Assembly (NCBI GenBank): GCA_938036405.1
Contig: CALHPT010000113.1
Location: 1-7,263 of the forward strand
Source of the DNA: an uncultured Tannerella sp.
GTDB taxonomy: Bacteria > Bacteroidota > Bacteroidia > Bacteroidales > Tannerellaceae
Reading direction: 5' to 3'
Length of the DNA stretch: 7,263 nt
Shown here: in pieces, positions 1 through 5,706 of the stretch
How the letters are laid out: each line of letters begins with the position of its first letter
Position numbering within the stretch: the stretch's first letter is position 1
Translations under genes and position numbers: made by a program
Notes under the pieces: model-generated
The model's database searches: none
Told to the model about the DNA's origin: nothing
What the model saw: only the letters and a program-made list of their open reading frames with translations

Positions 1-6
1 GCAGAG

Positions 7-56
7 GCCTTGATTTTCTTTTGCTTCTTTTCTTGCATCAAGGCAAGAAAAGAAGG
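7..56. repeat. Palindromic repeat, copy A, upstream of proS
   Basis: CTTCTTTTCTTG (24-35) is the exact reverse complement of CAAGAAAAGAAG (44-55), with an 8-nt loop, so a 12-bp hairpin can form. CCTTGAT (8-14) and ATCAAGG (37-43) give a competing pairing. A related copy lies after proS: the 19-mer ATCAAGGCAAGAAAAGAAG at 37-55 recurs exactly at 1738-1756, and both copies begin with GCCTTGA. It may end an upstream transcript or be a dispersed palindromic repeat; the window starts too close to tell. Confidence 0.65.
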
Positions 57-62
57 CCCCCT

Positions 63-100
63 CCCAAGAGAAGAAAAGAAGACCCCAAGAGAAAAGAAGA
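63..100. repeat. Purine-rich imperfect direct repeat in the proS leader
   Basis: CCCAAGAGAAGAAAAGAAGA (63-82) is followed by the same sequence minus three bases (84-100), giving a nearly pure G/A tract on the + strand. The 11-mer AAGAAAAGAAG is shared with the right arm of the neighbouring palindrome (45-55) and with 71-81 and 1746-1756. This suggests that the tract is degenerate extra copies of part of that element. No TAnnTTTG promoter is visible between here and proS, so the proS promoter may lie upstream of the window. Confidence 0.5.
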
Positions 101-162
101 ATTGATCAAAGAAAGAACCAGGCAGGCACAAAGCCCGCCCCCACACCTATCACATCACCTTC

Positions 163-1647
163 ATGGCAAAAGAATTAAAGGAACTCACCAGTAAAGACGC
201 GAACTACGCGCAGTGGTATCAAGACCTGGTCATCAAGGCCGGGCTGGCAGAAAACTCAGCCGTCCGCGGCTGCATGGTCATCAAGCCCTACGGCTACGCC
301 ATCTGGGAACGCATGCAGCGCATCCTGGACGACAAATTCAAGGAGACGGGCCACGAGAACGCTTACTTCCCCCTGCTCATCCCCAAATCCTTTCTCAGCC
401 GCGAGGCCGACCATGTCGAAGGCTTCGCCAAGGAATGCGCCGTCGTGACGCATTACAGGCTCAAGAACGCCCCGGACGGCAGCGGAGTCGTTGTCGACCC
501 GGCGGCCCGACTCGAGGAAGAGCTCATCATCCGTCCCACCTCCGAAACGATCATCTGGAACACGTATAAGAACTGGATCCAGTCCTACCGCGACCTGCCG
601 ATCCTCGTCAATCAGTGGGCCAACGTCATGCGTTGGGAGATGCGCACGCGCCTCTTCCTCCGCACCGCCGAATTCCTCTGGCAGGAAGGCCACACGGCCC
701 ACGCCACCCGCGAGGAGGCCGAGGAGGAGGCGATCAAGATGCAAGGCGTCTATGCCGACTTTGCCGAGAACTACATGGCCGTGCCCGTCGTGCGTGGCGT
801 GAAGACGGCCAGCGAACGCTTCGCCGGCGCCCTCGAGACGTACACCATCGAGGCCATGATGCAGGACGGTAAGGCGCTCCAAGCCGGCACGTCGCACTTC
901 CTCGGACAGAACTTTGGCCGCGCCTTCGACGTCACCTTCATCGACCGCAACGGCAAGACGGACTACGCCTGGGCCTCGTCCTGGGGCGTCTCTACCCGCC
1001 TCGTCGGCGCGCTCATCATGGCGCACTCGGACAACAACGGCCTCGTCCTGCCGCCGCACCTCGCGCCCGTGCAGGTCGTTATCATCCCCATCTACCGCTC
1101 GGCCGAGCAGCTGGCCGCGATCAGTGAAAAGGTAGACCGCATCGCCGCCCGACTCCGCGAGCTGGGCGTCCGCGTCAAGTTTGACAGCGACGATACGAAG
1201 AAGCCCGGATGGAAGTTTGCCGAATACGAGCTCAAGGGTGTCCCCGTACGCCTCGCCATGGGCGGCCGCGACCTGGAGAACGACACCGTCGAGATCATGC
1301 GCCGAGACACGCTCGAGAAGGAGACGCGCCCCTGCGCCGGACTCGAGGAATACGTCCGCAACCTGCTCGAAGAGATCCAAGCCGGCATCTTCCGCAAGGC
1401 CCTCGACCACCGCGCCCGCCGCACCGTCCGGGTCGACACCTACGACGAGTTCAAGGAGCGCATCGAGGAAGGCCTCTTCATCATGGCCCACTGGGACGGC
1501 ACACCCGAGACCGAGGAGCGCGTCAAGAACGAGACGAAGGCCACCATCCGCTGCATCCCCCTCGACACGGCCGACGCCGAGCCCGGCCGCTGCATGGTCA
1601 CCGGTCGCCCCTCCGCCCGCCGCGTCCTCTTCGCCCGAGCGTATTAA
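163..1647 (+). CDS. proS: Prolyl-tRNA synthetase, archaeal/eukaryal type
   Basis: Cytoplasmic class II aminoacyl-tRNA synthetase that charges tRNA-Pro with proline using ATP. The 494-aa length fits the family form lacking the bacterial editing insertion. The TxE loop is RPTSE at 124-128. Motif 2 lies around 157-177 (RWEMRTRLFLRTAEFLWQEGH, in part) and motif 3 around 275-290 (GVSTRLVGALIMAHSD). The anticodon-binding domain begins near 303 (VQVVIIPI) and runs to about 405. The ProRS-specific C-terminal domain follows and ends in the family's terminal Tyr (FARAY). In that domain the archaeal zinc cysteines are mostly gone: WDGTPETE replaces the usual WCG..C type segment, leaving C464 and C477. 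The ATG at 163 gives the expected N-terminus (MAKELKELTSKDANYAQWY); there is no Shine-Dalgarno, as is usual in Bacteroidota. Codons are strongly C-ending. It is flanked on both sides by a related palindromic repeat. Confidence 0.97.
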   Translation: MAKELKELTSKDANYAQWYQDLVIKAGLAENSAVRGCMVIKPYGYAIWERMQRILDDKFKETGHENAYFPLLIPKSFLSREADHVEGFAKECAVVTHYRLKNAPDGSGVVVDPAARLEEELIIRPTSETIIWNTYKNWIQSYRDLPILVNQWANVMRWEMRTRLFLRTAEFLWQEGHTAHATREEAEEEAIKMQGVYADFAENYMAVPVVRGVKTASERFAGALETYTIEAMMQDGKALQAGTSHFLGQNFGRAFDVTFIDRNGKTDYAWASSWGVSTRLVGALIMAHSDNNGLVLPPHLAPVQVVIIPIYRSAEQLAAISEKVDRIAARLRELGVRVKFDSDDTKKPGWKFAEYELKGVPVRLAMGGRDLENDTVEIMRRDTLEKETRPCAGLEEYVRNLLEEIQAGIFRKALDHRARRTVRVDTYDEFKERIEEGLFIMAHWDGTPETEERVKNETKATIRCIPLDTADAEPGRCMVTGRPSARRVLFARAY

Positions 1648-1666
1648 ATCGGTGCCCGGCCAACTG

Positions 1667-1780
1667 GGCTGGCGTCCCTGACGCCTTGACCTTCTTTTCG
1701 CTTCCTTTTTCTTGTGTCAAGACAAGAAAAGGAAGATATCAAGGCAAGAAAAGAAGATAGAAGTCAGCCGGACGCCAGTC
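1667..1780. repeat. Composite inverted repeat after proS containing palindromic repeat copy B; possible terminator
   Basis: The outer arms CTGGCGTCC (1669-1677) and GGACGCCAG (1770-1778) are exact reverse complements and extend to 1667 and 1780 with one G·T pair. Inside is the second copy of the proS-upstream element. It starts with GCCTTGA (1683-1689) and contains CTTCC/T-tract/TTCTTG (about 1701-1714) opposite CAAGAAAAGGAAG (about 1723-1735), a roughly 13-bp stem with one bulged T. A further half-copy at 1738-1756 is identical to 37-55. The position, 20 nt after the proS stop, fits transcription termination. The shared 19-mer with the upstream copy, and the outer stem, suggest instead or in addition a dispersed repeat unit. 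Confidence 0.55.
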
Positions 1781-1820
1781 ATCATCCCGCTCAAACACAA
1801 CACACATAATAGATAAACAA

Positions 1821-2207
1821 ATGGAACTCACAGGAAGAATCGTAGCCGTGCAGCCCGTCCAGACGGGCGAGGGCCGCAACGGCACGTGGAAAAAACAAGA
1901 GTATGTCGTCGAGTACGACCGTCAGGCGCAGTATCCGCGCAAGATGATGTTCGTGCTCTGGGGCGACAAGATCGACCAATACAACATCCAGGAAGGGCAG
2001 GAGCTGAAGATCCACTTCGACATCGACTGCCGCGCCTACAACGGCCGTTGGTATAACGACATCCGCGCCTGGAAGGTCGAGCCGGATACGGAGGCCGCGC
2101 CCTCCATGCCCTCCGAACCCGCGGGACGCTTTGCGGACCATGTGCCGCCTCCCCCGCCCGAGCTGCTCGCTTCGTCGTCTGACGCCTCGTCAGATCTGCC
2201 CTTCTAA
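1821..2207 (+). CDS. DUF3127 family protein, OB-fold-like with SSB-type acidic C-terminal tip
   Basis: This 128-aa protein matches the Bacteroidota DUF3127 family by recognisable sequence: MELTGRIVAVQPVQTGEGRNG at the start, WKKQEYVVEY at 23-32, FVLWGDKIDQY at 44-54 and NGRWYNDIRAWKVE at 74-87. Residues 1-87 form the compact beta-rich core. A Pro/Ala/Ser-rich flexible linker spans about 88-117, and the tail ends DASSDLPF. The layout (beta-barrel core, disordered linker, acidic tip ending in Pro-Phe) is that of single-stranded DNA-binding proteins, whose DDDIPF-like tip recruits repair and replication proteins. DNA binding is inference; the family has no function I can state as established. 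The ATG at 1821 follows an A-rich stretch (ATAATAGATAAACAA). No promoter element was found between proS and this gene. A strong hairpin follows 26 nt after the stop. Confidence 0.9.
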   Translation: MELTGRIVAVQPVQTGEGRNGTWKKQEYVVEYDRQAQYPRKMMFVLWGDKIDQYNIQEGQELKIHFDIDCRAYNGRWYNDIRAWKVEPDTEAAPSMPSEPAGRFADHVPPPPPELLASSSDASSDLPF

Positions 2208-2233
2208 AGCCGCGCACGTAGTGCATCCACCTT

Positions 2234-2274
2234 CGGGGCCTGTCTCTCGGAAACATCAAGAGAGGCAGGCCCCG
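2234..2274 (+). terminator. Strong hairpin after the DUF3127 gene, likely transcription terminator
   Basis: The arm at 2234-2248 (CGGGGCCTGTCTCTC) pairs with 2260-2274 (GAGAGGCAGGCCCCG) over 15 bp with a single T·G wobble and an 11-nt loop. It lies 26 nt past the stop codon. There is no T-run after it (ATTGCG follows), so it is an atypical intrinsic terminator or a 3'-end stabilising hairpin. Confidence 0.65.
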
Positions 2275-2329
2275 ATTGCGTGGGTGTAAAGGCGCGTCCT
2301 CCCCAAGCCGAGGCGCCCCTTTCATCCAA

Positions 2330-2581
2330 CCACCTGGTTTGACCCTTTCCAGGGGTCTGTTTTGCTTCAAACCACCTGGTTTGACCCTTTCCGCGGGTCG
2401 GTTTTGCTTCAAACCACCTGGTTTGACCCTTTTCAGGGGTCTGTTTTGCTTCAAACCACCTGGCTTGACCCTTTTCGGAGGTCTGTTTTGCCCCAAACCA
2501 CCTGGTTTGGCCCTTTTCAGGGGGCTGTTTTGCCCCAAACCACCTGGTTTGACCCTTTTCAGGGGTCGGTTTTGCTTCAAA
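2330..2581. repeat. Six tandem 42-bp repeats with internal inverted repeats
   Basis: Six head-to-tail units of exactly 42 bp start at 2330, 2372, 2414, 2456, 2498 and 2540. Each begins CCACCTGG(T/C)TTG(A/G)CCC and ends with TTTTGC(TT/CC)CAAA. A decayed seventh unit starts at 2582 (CCATTGGTTTGGCCC) and loses similarity after about 17 bases. Most unit junctions form the perfect inverted repeat TCAAACCA-CC-TGGTTTGA, and most unit centres can pair GACCC with GGGTC across a short T-rich loop. Since 42 is divisible by three, reading frames stay open across the block on both strands and mimic 14-residue repeat proteins, but I see no start signal or family match and treat it as non-coding. There are no unique spacers, so it is not a CRISPR array. 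No function is assigned. Confidence 0.9.
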
Positions 2582-2727
2582 CCATTGGTTTGGCCCTTAC
2601 TCAAGAGGCAGAAGAAACCAAGGCACCCAGATCGATTTTTCCGCCAGTAGGGCAGGGGCACACCCGCCTCCGTAGGCCGACTTGAGCGGACGAAAAAGTC
2701 GCAATGGCCTAAAGAATGATTTGACTT
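2582..2727. other. Rest of the gene-free stretch, with a weak stem-loop
   Basis: The gene-free stretch runs from 2208 to 2770. Apart from the hairpin, the 42-bp repeats and the promoter listed separately, this part holds only the decayed seventh repeat unit and a bulged stem: AGGCC (2674-2678) with GGCCT (2706-2710), and GACTT (2679-2683) with AAGTC (2696-2700), leaving a 5-nt bulge on the 3' side. It sits just upstream of the promoter at 2728 and could be a weak terminator or chance pairing. I see no gene or RNA family here. Confidence 0.35.
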
Positions 2728-2735
2728 TACCTTTG
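2728..2735 (+). promoter_or_regulatory. Bacteroidota-type -7 promoter element for the lipoprotein/trpS unit
   Basis: TACCTTTG is an exact match to the Bacteroidota -7 consensus TAnnTTTG and is followed by CGCG. It lies 35 bp before the lipoprotein ATG, implying a leader of about 30 nt. At the expected -33 position (about 2704-2707) there is only ATGG, a poor match to TTTG. It probably drives the lipoprotein, the anchored protein and trpS together, as no other such element precedes the latter two. Confidence 0.7.
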
Positions 2736-2770
2736 CGCGCGTTTCAAAAAGAGAATAAAGACGAGAGAGA

Positions 2771-3445
2771 ATGAAAAAACTGCTTACCCTATGCTGCATC
2801 GCCGCAAGCCTCCTTCTTGGCAGCTGCACCCGCACTGCTGACAAAGGCTCAGCCGATACATCCGAACTCTACGGCTACGTCAACATCCGTCTGCCGCACA
2901 TCGAGGGCATGCACGAATGCCACACCCACCCCGCCGTCATGGCCTTCACCGAGCGTTATCGCCAGAGCGGCCCCATCCTGGGTTACTATCTCGACGACGC
3001 CACCTACCCCCGTGTCGATAGTCTGGGACAGACCACGTTCGACAACTATTTCATGATCTATGGCGACTATAACCGCGAGAACTACGACGCTACACCCGCC
3101 GACCTCCCCCTCATGCAGGAGCAACTCGAGCGCAGCTTGGTCGGCACCAACTGGCAAGAGCAGGGCCGACGCACGGAAGACGCCTACAACACGCTCATGG
3201 TCGGTCAGCCCGCCATCCTCCAGAAGTATAGCCCGCAGGAAGGTGTCCTGACCATGATCATCCTCATGAAATACCGTCAGGAGAACGGCGCCGAATCGAC
3301 CGTCGTCAGCGCCGCCAACTGCCTCCTCATCAAAAAGCGCCTGCTGAGCATGGCCTACTACATGGCCTACCAAAACGCCTCCACCATCGACGCCCTCAAG
3401 CAGCGCAACGACGCCGCAGTCAAGGCTGTCATGGCTGCCAATTGA
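2771..3445 (+). CDS. Lipoprotein of unknown function
   Basis: I do not recognise a family for this 224-aa protein. The N-terminus is a type II signal peptide: MKK, a hydrophobic core, and the lipobox LLGSC with Cys19 as the lipidated residue. The residues after Cys19 (TRTADKGSADTS) do not resemble the acidic surface-export signal of Bacteroidota lipoproteins, so an inward-facing periplasmic location is more likely (inference). The mature part has a His/Cys cluster HECHTH at 48-53, a Tyr/Asp-rich stretch about 70-107, and an alternating beta/alpha-looking C-terminal half ending in a helix (about 200-224). The ATG at 2771 is 35 bp after a TAnnTTTG promoter, which fixes the start. The next gene begins 22 bp after the stop, so co-transcription is likely. 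The two-gene association may point to a shared envelope role. Confidence 0.85.
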   Translation: MKKLLTLCCIAASLLLGSCTRTADKGSADTSELYGYVNIRLPHIEGMHECHTHPAVMAFTERYRQSGPILGYYLDDATYPRVDSLGQTTFDNYFMIYGDYNRENYDATPADLPLMQEQLERSLVGTNWQEQGRRTEDAYNTLMVGQPAILQKYSPQEGVLTMIILMKYRQENGAESTVVSAANCLLIKKRLLSMAYYMAYQNASTIDALKQRNDAAVKAVMAAN

Positions 3446-3467
3446 CGCCCGCCCTTACCTTATATAT

Positions 3468-4151
3468 ATGAGAGAAAACCGAAGCGCCCGCCTCTACGCT
3501 CGCCAAAGCGACGGCGAGGACGTTGCCCTTTTCGAGGGGGGGAACCCGCTACCCTTCTTTTGGCTCATGCTGCTCGGCCGTGAGGACGTCGAGCTGTACT
3601 GCATACGCATGCGCCGGCTCATCGCTGCCGGAACCTCACCTTCACGCGCCACCCTCCGCCTCGACAAGCTCCGTGCACTCATGCAGGCCACCATCCGGCG
3701 CCCCTATCTGGAGCTACATTTCGCCTCTTGGCTCGGACTCTTCGACGACTGGATCTACTTCCTCCAGATCTCCGACTTCTCGGATATGAAGATCTATCTC
3801 GACCTCTACAGCGTCAGCCTCTACTATCCCACCCTCAGCCAGTTTGAGGATAGTCTCTTCCGCGCCCTCGACTGTTTCGATCGCAACATCGCTACCGGTT
3901 ACGAGGAGTCGATCGCCGGCACCTGTGGCCACGAAGCTCACAATCGCAACCGCCGACGCTTCGAGCGCTTCTCAGAAAGCTATCGGGTCAAGGCGCAAGA
4001 CGACATCTACGGACTCTCCAACCGTCGCATCCATTTGGAGAGAAACTCCCTGCCCAACGAACGTGGCCGCTTCGCCACGCTGGCCTTCCTATTGGCCCTC
4101 ATCACTCTGGTGATCGCCGCCATCGTGGGGCTACTCATTATCAAGAAATAA
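3468..4151 (+). CDS. Protein of unknown function with one C-terminal transmembrane anchor
   Basis: This 227-aa protein matches no family I recognise. It lacks a signal peptide: the N-terminus is charged (MRENRSARLYARQSDGEDV). Residues 1-200 look soluble and mainly helical, rich in Arg, Leu and aromatic residues, with a very basic segment NRNRRRFERF at 159-168. A single hydrophobic helix spans about 202-225 (ATLAFLLALITLVIAAIVGLLI) and ends in KK. A C-tail anchor in the inner membrane with the main domain in the cytoplasm is the likeliest topology. A short hydrophobic patch, LPFFWLMLL (28-36), is too short for a second membrane span. It starts 22 bp after the lipoprotein stop and ends 32 bp before trpS, so it is likely the middle gene of a three-gene unit. 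A run of seven G at 3536-3542 lies within codons 23-25. No clear ribosome-binding site is visible. Confidence 0.8.
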   Translation: MRENRSARLYARQSDGEDVALFEGGNPLPFFWLMLLGREDVELYCIRMRRLIAAGTSPSRATLRLDKLRALMQATIRRPYLELHFASWLGLFDDWIYFLQISDFSDMKIYLDLYSVSLYYPTLSQFEDSLFRALDCFDRNIATGYEESIAGTCGHEAHNRNRRRFERFSESYRVKAQDDIYGLSNRRIHLERNSLPNERGRFATLAFLLALITLVIAAIVGLLIIKK

Positions 4152-4183
4152 TCGCATACACACATCAAGAGACCTATTATAGA

Positions 4184-5194
4184 ATGACTGAAGAAAAGAA
4201 ACTGGAGACCGTCGTGAGCGGTATCCGCCCCACGGGCAATCTGCATCTGGGTAACTATTTCGGAGCCGTCAAGAGCTTTCTGCGCATGCAGGACGAGTAT
4301 CGCTGCTTCTTCTTTATTGCCGACTGGCACTCCCTGACCACCCACCCGCGCCCCGTCGACATCCGGCGCAGTGTCCGCACCATCCTCTCCGAATACCTCG
4401 CCTGCGGCCTCGACCCCGACAAAGCCGCCATCTATATCCAAAGCGACGTCCATGAGGTGCTCGAGCTCTACCTCTACCTCAATATGAACGCCTACCTCGG
4501 CGAGCTTGAGCGCGTCACAACCTTCAAGGAGAAAGTCCGCCAGCAGCCCGACAACGTCAACGCCGGCCTCTTGACCTATCCCACCCTCATGGCCTCCGAC
4601 ATCCTCATCCACCGCGCCGTCAAGGTGCCCGTCGGCAAGGATCAGGAGCAGAACATGGAGATGGCCCGCAAGTGTGCCCGCCGCTTCAACATGATCTACG
4701 AGACCGACTTCTTCCCCGAGCCTGCCTCCTTCCACCTTACCGAGCGCGCCGTCAAAGTCCCCGGTCTCGACGGTTCCGGCAAGATGGGCAAGAGCGAAGG
4801 CAACGCCATCTATCTCGTCGATGACGAAGCGACGATCCGCAAAAAGGTCATGAAAGCCGTCACCGACTCCGGCCCCACCACCCCTGACAGTCCCAAACCC
4901 GAGCCCATTCAGAACCTCTTTACGATGATGGAGATCGTCTCCTCTCGCGACACCTACGACTTCTTCAGCGACCAATACAACCGTTGCGCCATCCGTTACG
5001 GCGACATGAAGAAGCAGCTCGCCGCCGACATCAACGCCTTCTGCGCCCCCATCCGCGAACGCATTCTCGACATCGCCGCCAACGAAGCCTATCTCGACAA
5101 AGTAGCTCGTGAAGGCGCAGAGAAAGCGGCAGAGAGCGCCTCGAGTACCATCAAGGAAGTTCGCCGAATCATCGGCTTCAGAACCGCTCCGTAA
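4184..5194 (+). CDS. trpS: Tryptophanyl-tRNA synthetase
   Basis: Cytoplasmic class I synthetase that attaches tryptophan to tRNA-Trp using ATP. The 336-aa length is normal for bacterial TrpRS. The N-terminal signature is SGIRPTGNLHLGNYFGA (12-28), with the HIGH motif as HLGN (21-24). The tryptophan-pocket signature YPTLMASDIL covers 132-141, with Asp139 at the substrate-recognition position of the family. VPVGKDQEQN follows at 148-157, with Asn157 where many TrpRS have His. The KMSKS loop reads KMGKS (200-204) within GLDGSGKMGKSEGN. The C-terminal half is helical as expected. It starts 32 bp after the anchored protein, with AAGAGA about 15 nt before the ATG as a possible weak ribosome site. 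No TAnnTTTG element lies in the gap, so it probably relies on the promoter at 2728. The Gly and Asn substitutions probably mark a subfamily, not a defect. Confidence 0.97.
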   Translation: MTEEKKLETVVSGIRPTGNLHLGNYFGAVKSFLRMQDEYRCFFFIADWHSLTTHPRPVDIRRSVRTILSEYLACGLDPDKAAIYIQSDVHEVLELYLYLNMNAYLGELERVTTFKEKVRQQPDNVNAGLLTYPTLMASDILIHRAVKVPVGKDQEQNMEMARKCARRFNMIYETDFFPEPASFHLTERAVKVPGLDGSGKMGKSEGNAIYLVDDEATIRKKVMKAVTDSGPTTPDSPKPEPIQNLFTMMEIVSSRDTYDFFSDQYNRCAIRYGDMKKQLAADINAFCAPIRERILDIAANEAYLDKVAREGAEKAAESASSTIKEVRRIIGFRTAP

Positions 5195-5207
5195 TACGTT
5201 ATGGAGC
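5186..5207 (+). terminator. Small stem-loop overlapping the trpS stop
   Basis: GCTCCGTA (5186-5193) pairs with TATGGAGC (5200-5207) over 8 bp including one G·T wobble, with a 6-nt loop. It overlaps the TAA at 5192-5194 and has no T-run after it, so termination here is only a possibility. Confidence 0.3.
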
Positions 5208-5260
5208 ACATGGCGTGAAAAAATATTTGCGCATACCGATAGGCCGTATGTCGATTCGTC

Positions 5261-5268
5261 TACTTTTG
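5261..5268 (+). promoter_or_regulatory. Bacteroidota-type -7 promoter element for the monooxygenase gene
   Basis: TACTTTTG matches TAnnTTTG and is followed by CGCC. It lies 36 bp before the ATG at 5305, implying a leader of about 30 nt. No TTTG is present at the expected -33 spacing; the nearest, at 5226-5229, is about 10 bp too far upstream. Its position argues against a longer reading that would begin at the GTG at 5215. Confidence 0.65.
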
Positions 5269-5304
5269 CGCCGTTCTTTCAATCAACTAAAAAGAGAAAA
5301 GGAG

Positions 5305-5586
5305 ATGCATAAACAGATCATCGTAGCACGCGCTCAAGTGAAGGCGGGCAAGGAAGAAGCCTTCATTGACGTGGCAAAGACGTTAGCTGAAGCCGCACGT
5401 GCAGAGGATGGCAACATCTGCTATACATTCTATCGCTCCGTCATGGAGCCTGAGAGCTTTATCTTTTACGAGGAGTACAAAGATCCCGCTGCGGTAACCG
5501 CGCACGCCTCGTCAGAGGCATTCAAAGCCTTTACTGAAGCAGTCAGAGACCTATTGGACGGAGCTTTGATCGTCGACAATTACTAA
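5305..5586 (+). CDS. Putative quinol monooxygenase, ABM/YgiN family
   Basis: This 93-aa protein has the pattern of the antibiotic-biosynthesis-monooxygenase (ABM) domain: an N-terminal strand (QIIVARAQVKAGKEEAF), EDGNICYTFYRSVMEP at 34-49, FIFYEEYKDPAAVTAH at 52-67 and SSEAFKAFTEAV at 69-80. It fills almost the whole protein, as in YgiN. Relatives are small cytoplasmic dimers with a ferredoxin-like fold; some oxidise quinols or aromatic substrates without a cofactor, but many have no known substrate, and this one's cannot be read from sequence. The ATG at 5305 is preferred: it is directly preceded by purine-rich AAAAGGAG, it begins at the domain boundary, and a promoter lies 36 bp upstream. 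The frame is open back to a GTG at 5215, but that Arg-rich extension has no family match. It is probably transcribed alone. Confidence 0.88.
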   Translation: MHKQIIVARAQVKAGKEEAFIDVAKTLAEAARAEDGNICYTFYRSVMEPESFIFYEEYKDPAAVTAHASSEAFKAFTEAVRDLLDGALIVDNY

Positions 5587-5660
5587 ACGAATATTCTCGC
5601 AAAGGGGTTACTCTTATTTGGGAAAAAAAACGTTTTTCGTGTTGTGAAACATTTTTCTCT

Positions 5661-5668
5661 TACCTTTG
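5661..5668 (+). promoter_or_regulatory. Bacteroidota-type -7 promoter element for the small lipoprotein, with upstream A/T tracts
   Basis: TACCTTTG matches TAnnTTTG exactly and is followed by CGGCG. TTCG at 5636-5639, 21 bp upstream, is a near match to the -33 TTTG. Just beyond is an A8 run (5623-5630) and a T5 run (5633-5637), which could act as an UP-like element or end the preceding transcript. The ATG of the next gene is 38 bp after the element. Confidence 0.75.
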
Positions 5669-5706
5669 CGGCGAAATAGATTAATCAGATTTTAAATTCA
5701 AACGAG

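Noticed and set aside
16..23. TTCTTTTG as a -7 promoter element for proS
   Set aside because: It lacks the A of TAnnTTTG, lies 140 bp from the gene and is part of the palindromic repeat.
256..1491. 411-codon open frame on the minus strand opposite proS
   Set aside because: It is a complement shadow of a GC-rich, C-ending-codon gene; the translation is Val/Asp/Gly/Ala-rich with no motif, while the + strand encodes an unmistakable ProRS.
2330..2581. CRISPR array
   Set aside because: Units abut with no unique spacers, the 42-bp period is continuous, and no cas genes are present.
2276..2685. Plus-strand frames through the 42-bp repeats encoding PPGLTLFRGLFCFK-like or TTWFDPFQG-like repeats
   Set aside because: They need TTG starts, have no promoter or ribosome site, and two frames are equally open, as expected for any stop-free repeat of length divisible by three.
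1828..2844. 338-codon minus-strand frame containing a 14-residue Lys/Arg/Pro repeat
   Set aside because: The repeat arises because 42 bp is a multiple of three; the frame runs antisense to DUF3127, through a terminator hairpin and the lipoprotein start, with no promoter or family match.
4007..5209. 400-codon open frame on the minus strand opposite trpS and the preceding gene
   Set aside because: Same codon-bias artefact; it crosses two genes and has low-complexity Gly/Val/Asp composition.
5215..5304. GTG start giving the monooxygenase a 30-residue N-terminal extension
   Set aside because: The TAnnTTTG promoter lies inside it, the Arg-rich extension has no family match, and the ATG at 5305 fits the domain boundary.
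5586..5660. Terminator formed by the A8/T5 runs after the monooxygenase gene
   Set aside because: The only pairing is GAAAAA with TTTTTC, too weak to call; the tracts fit equally well as promoter-upstream A/T sequence.
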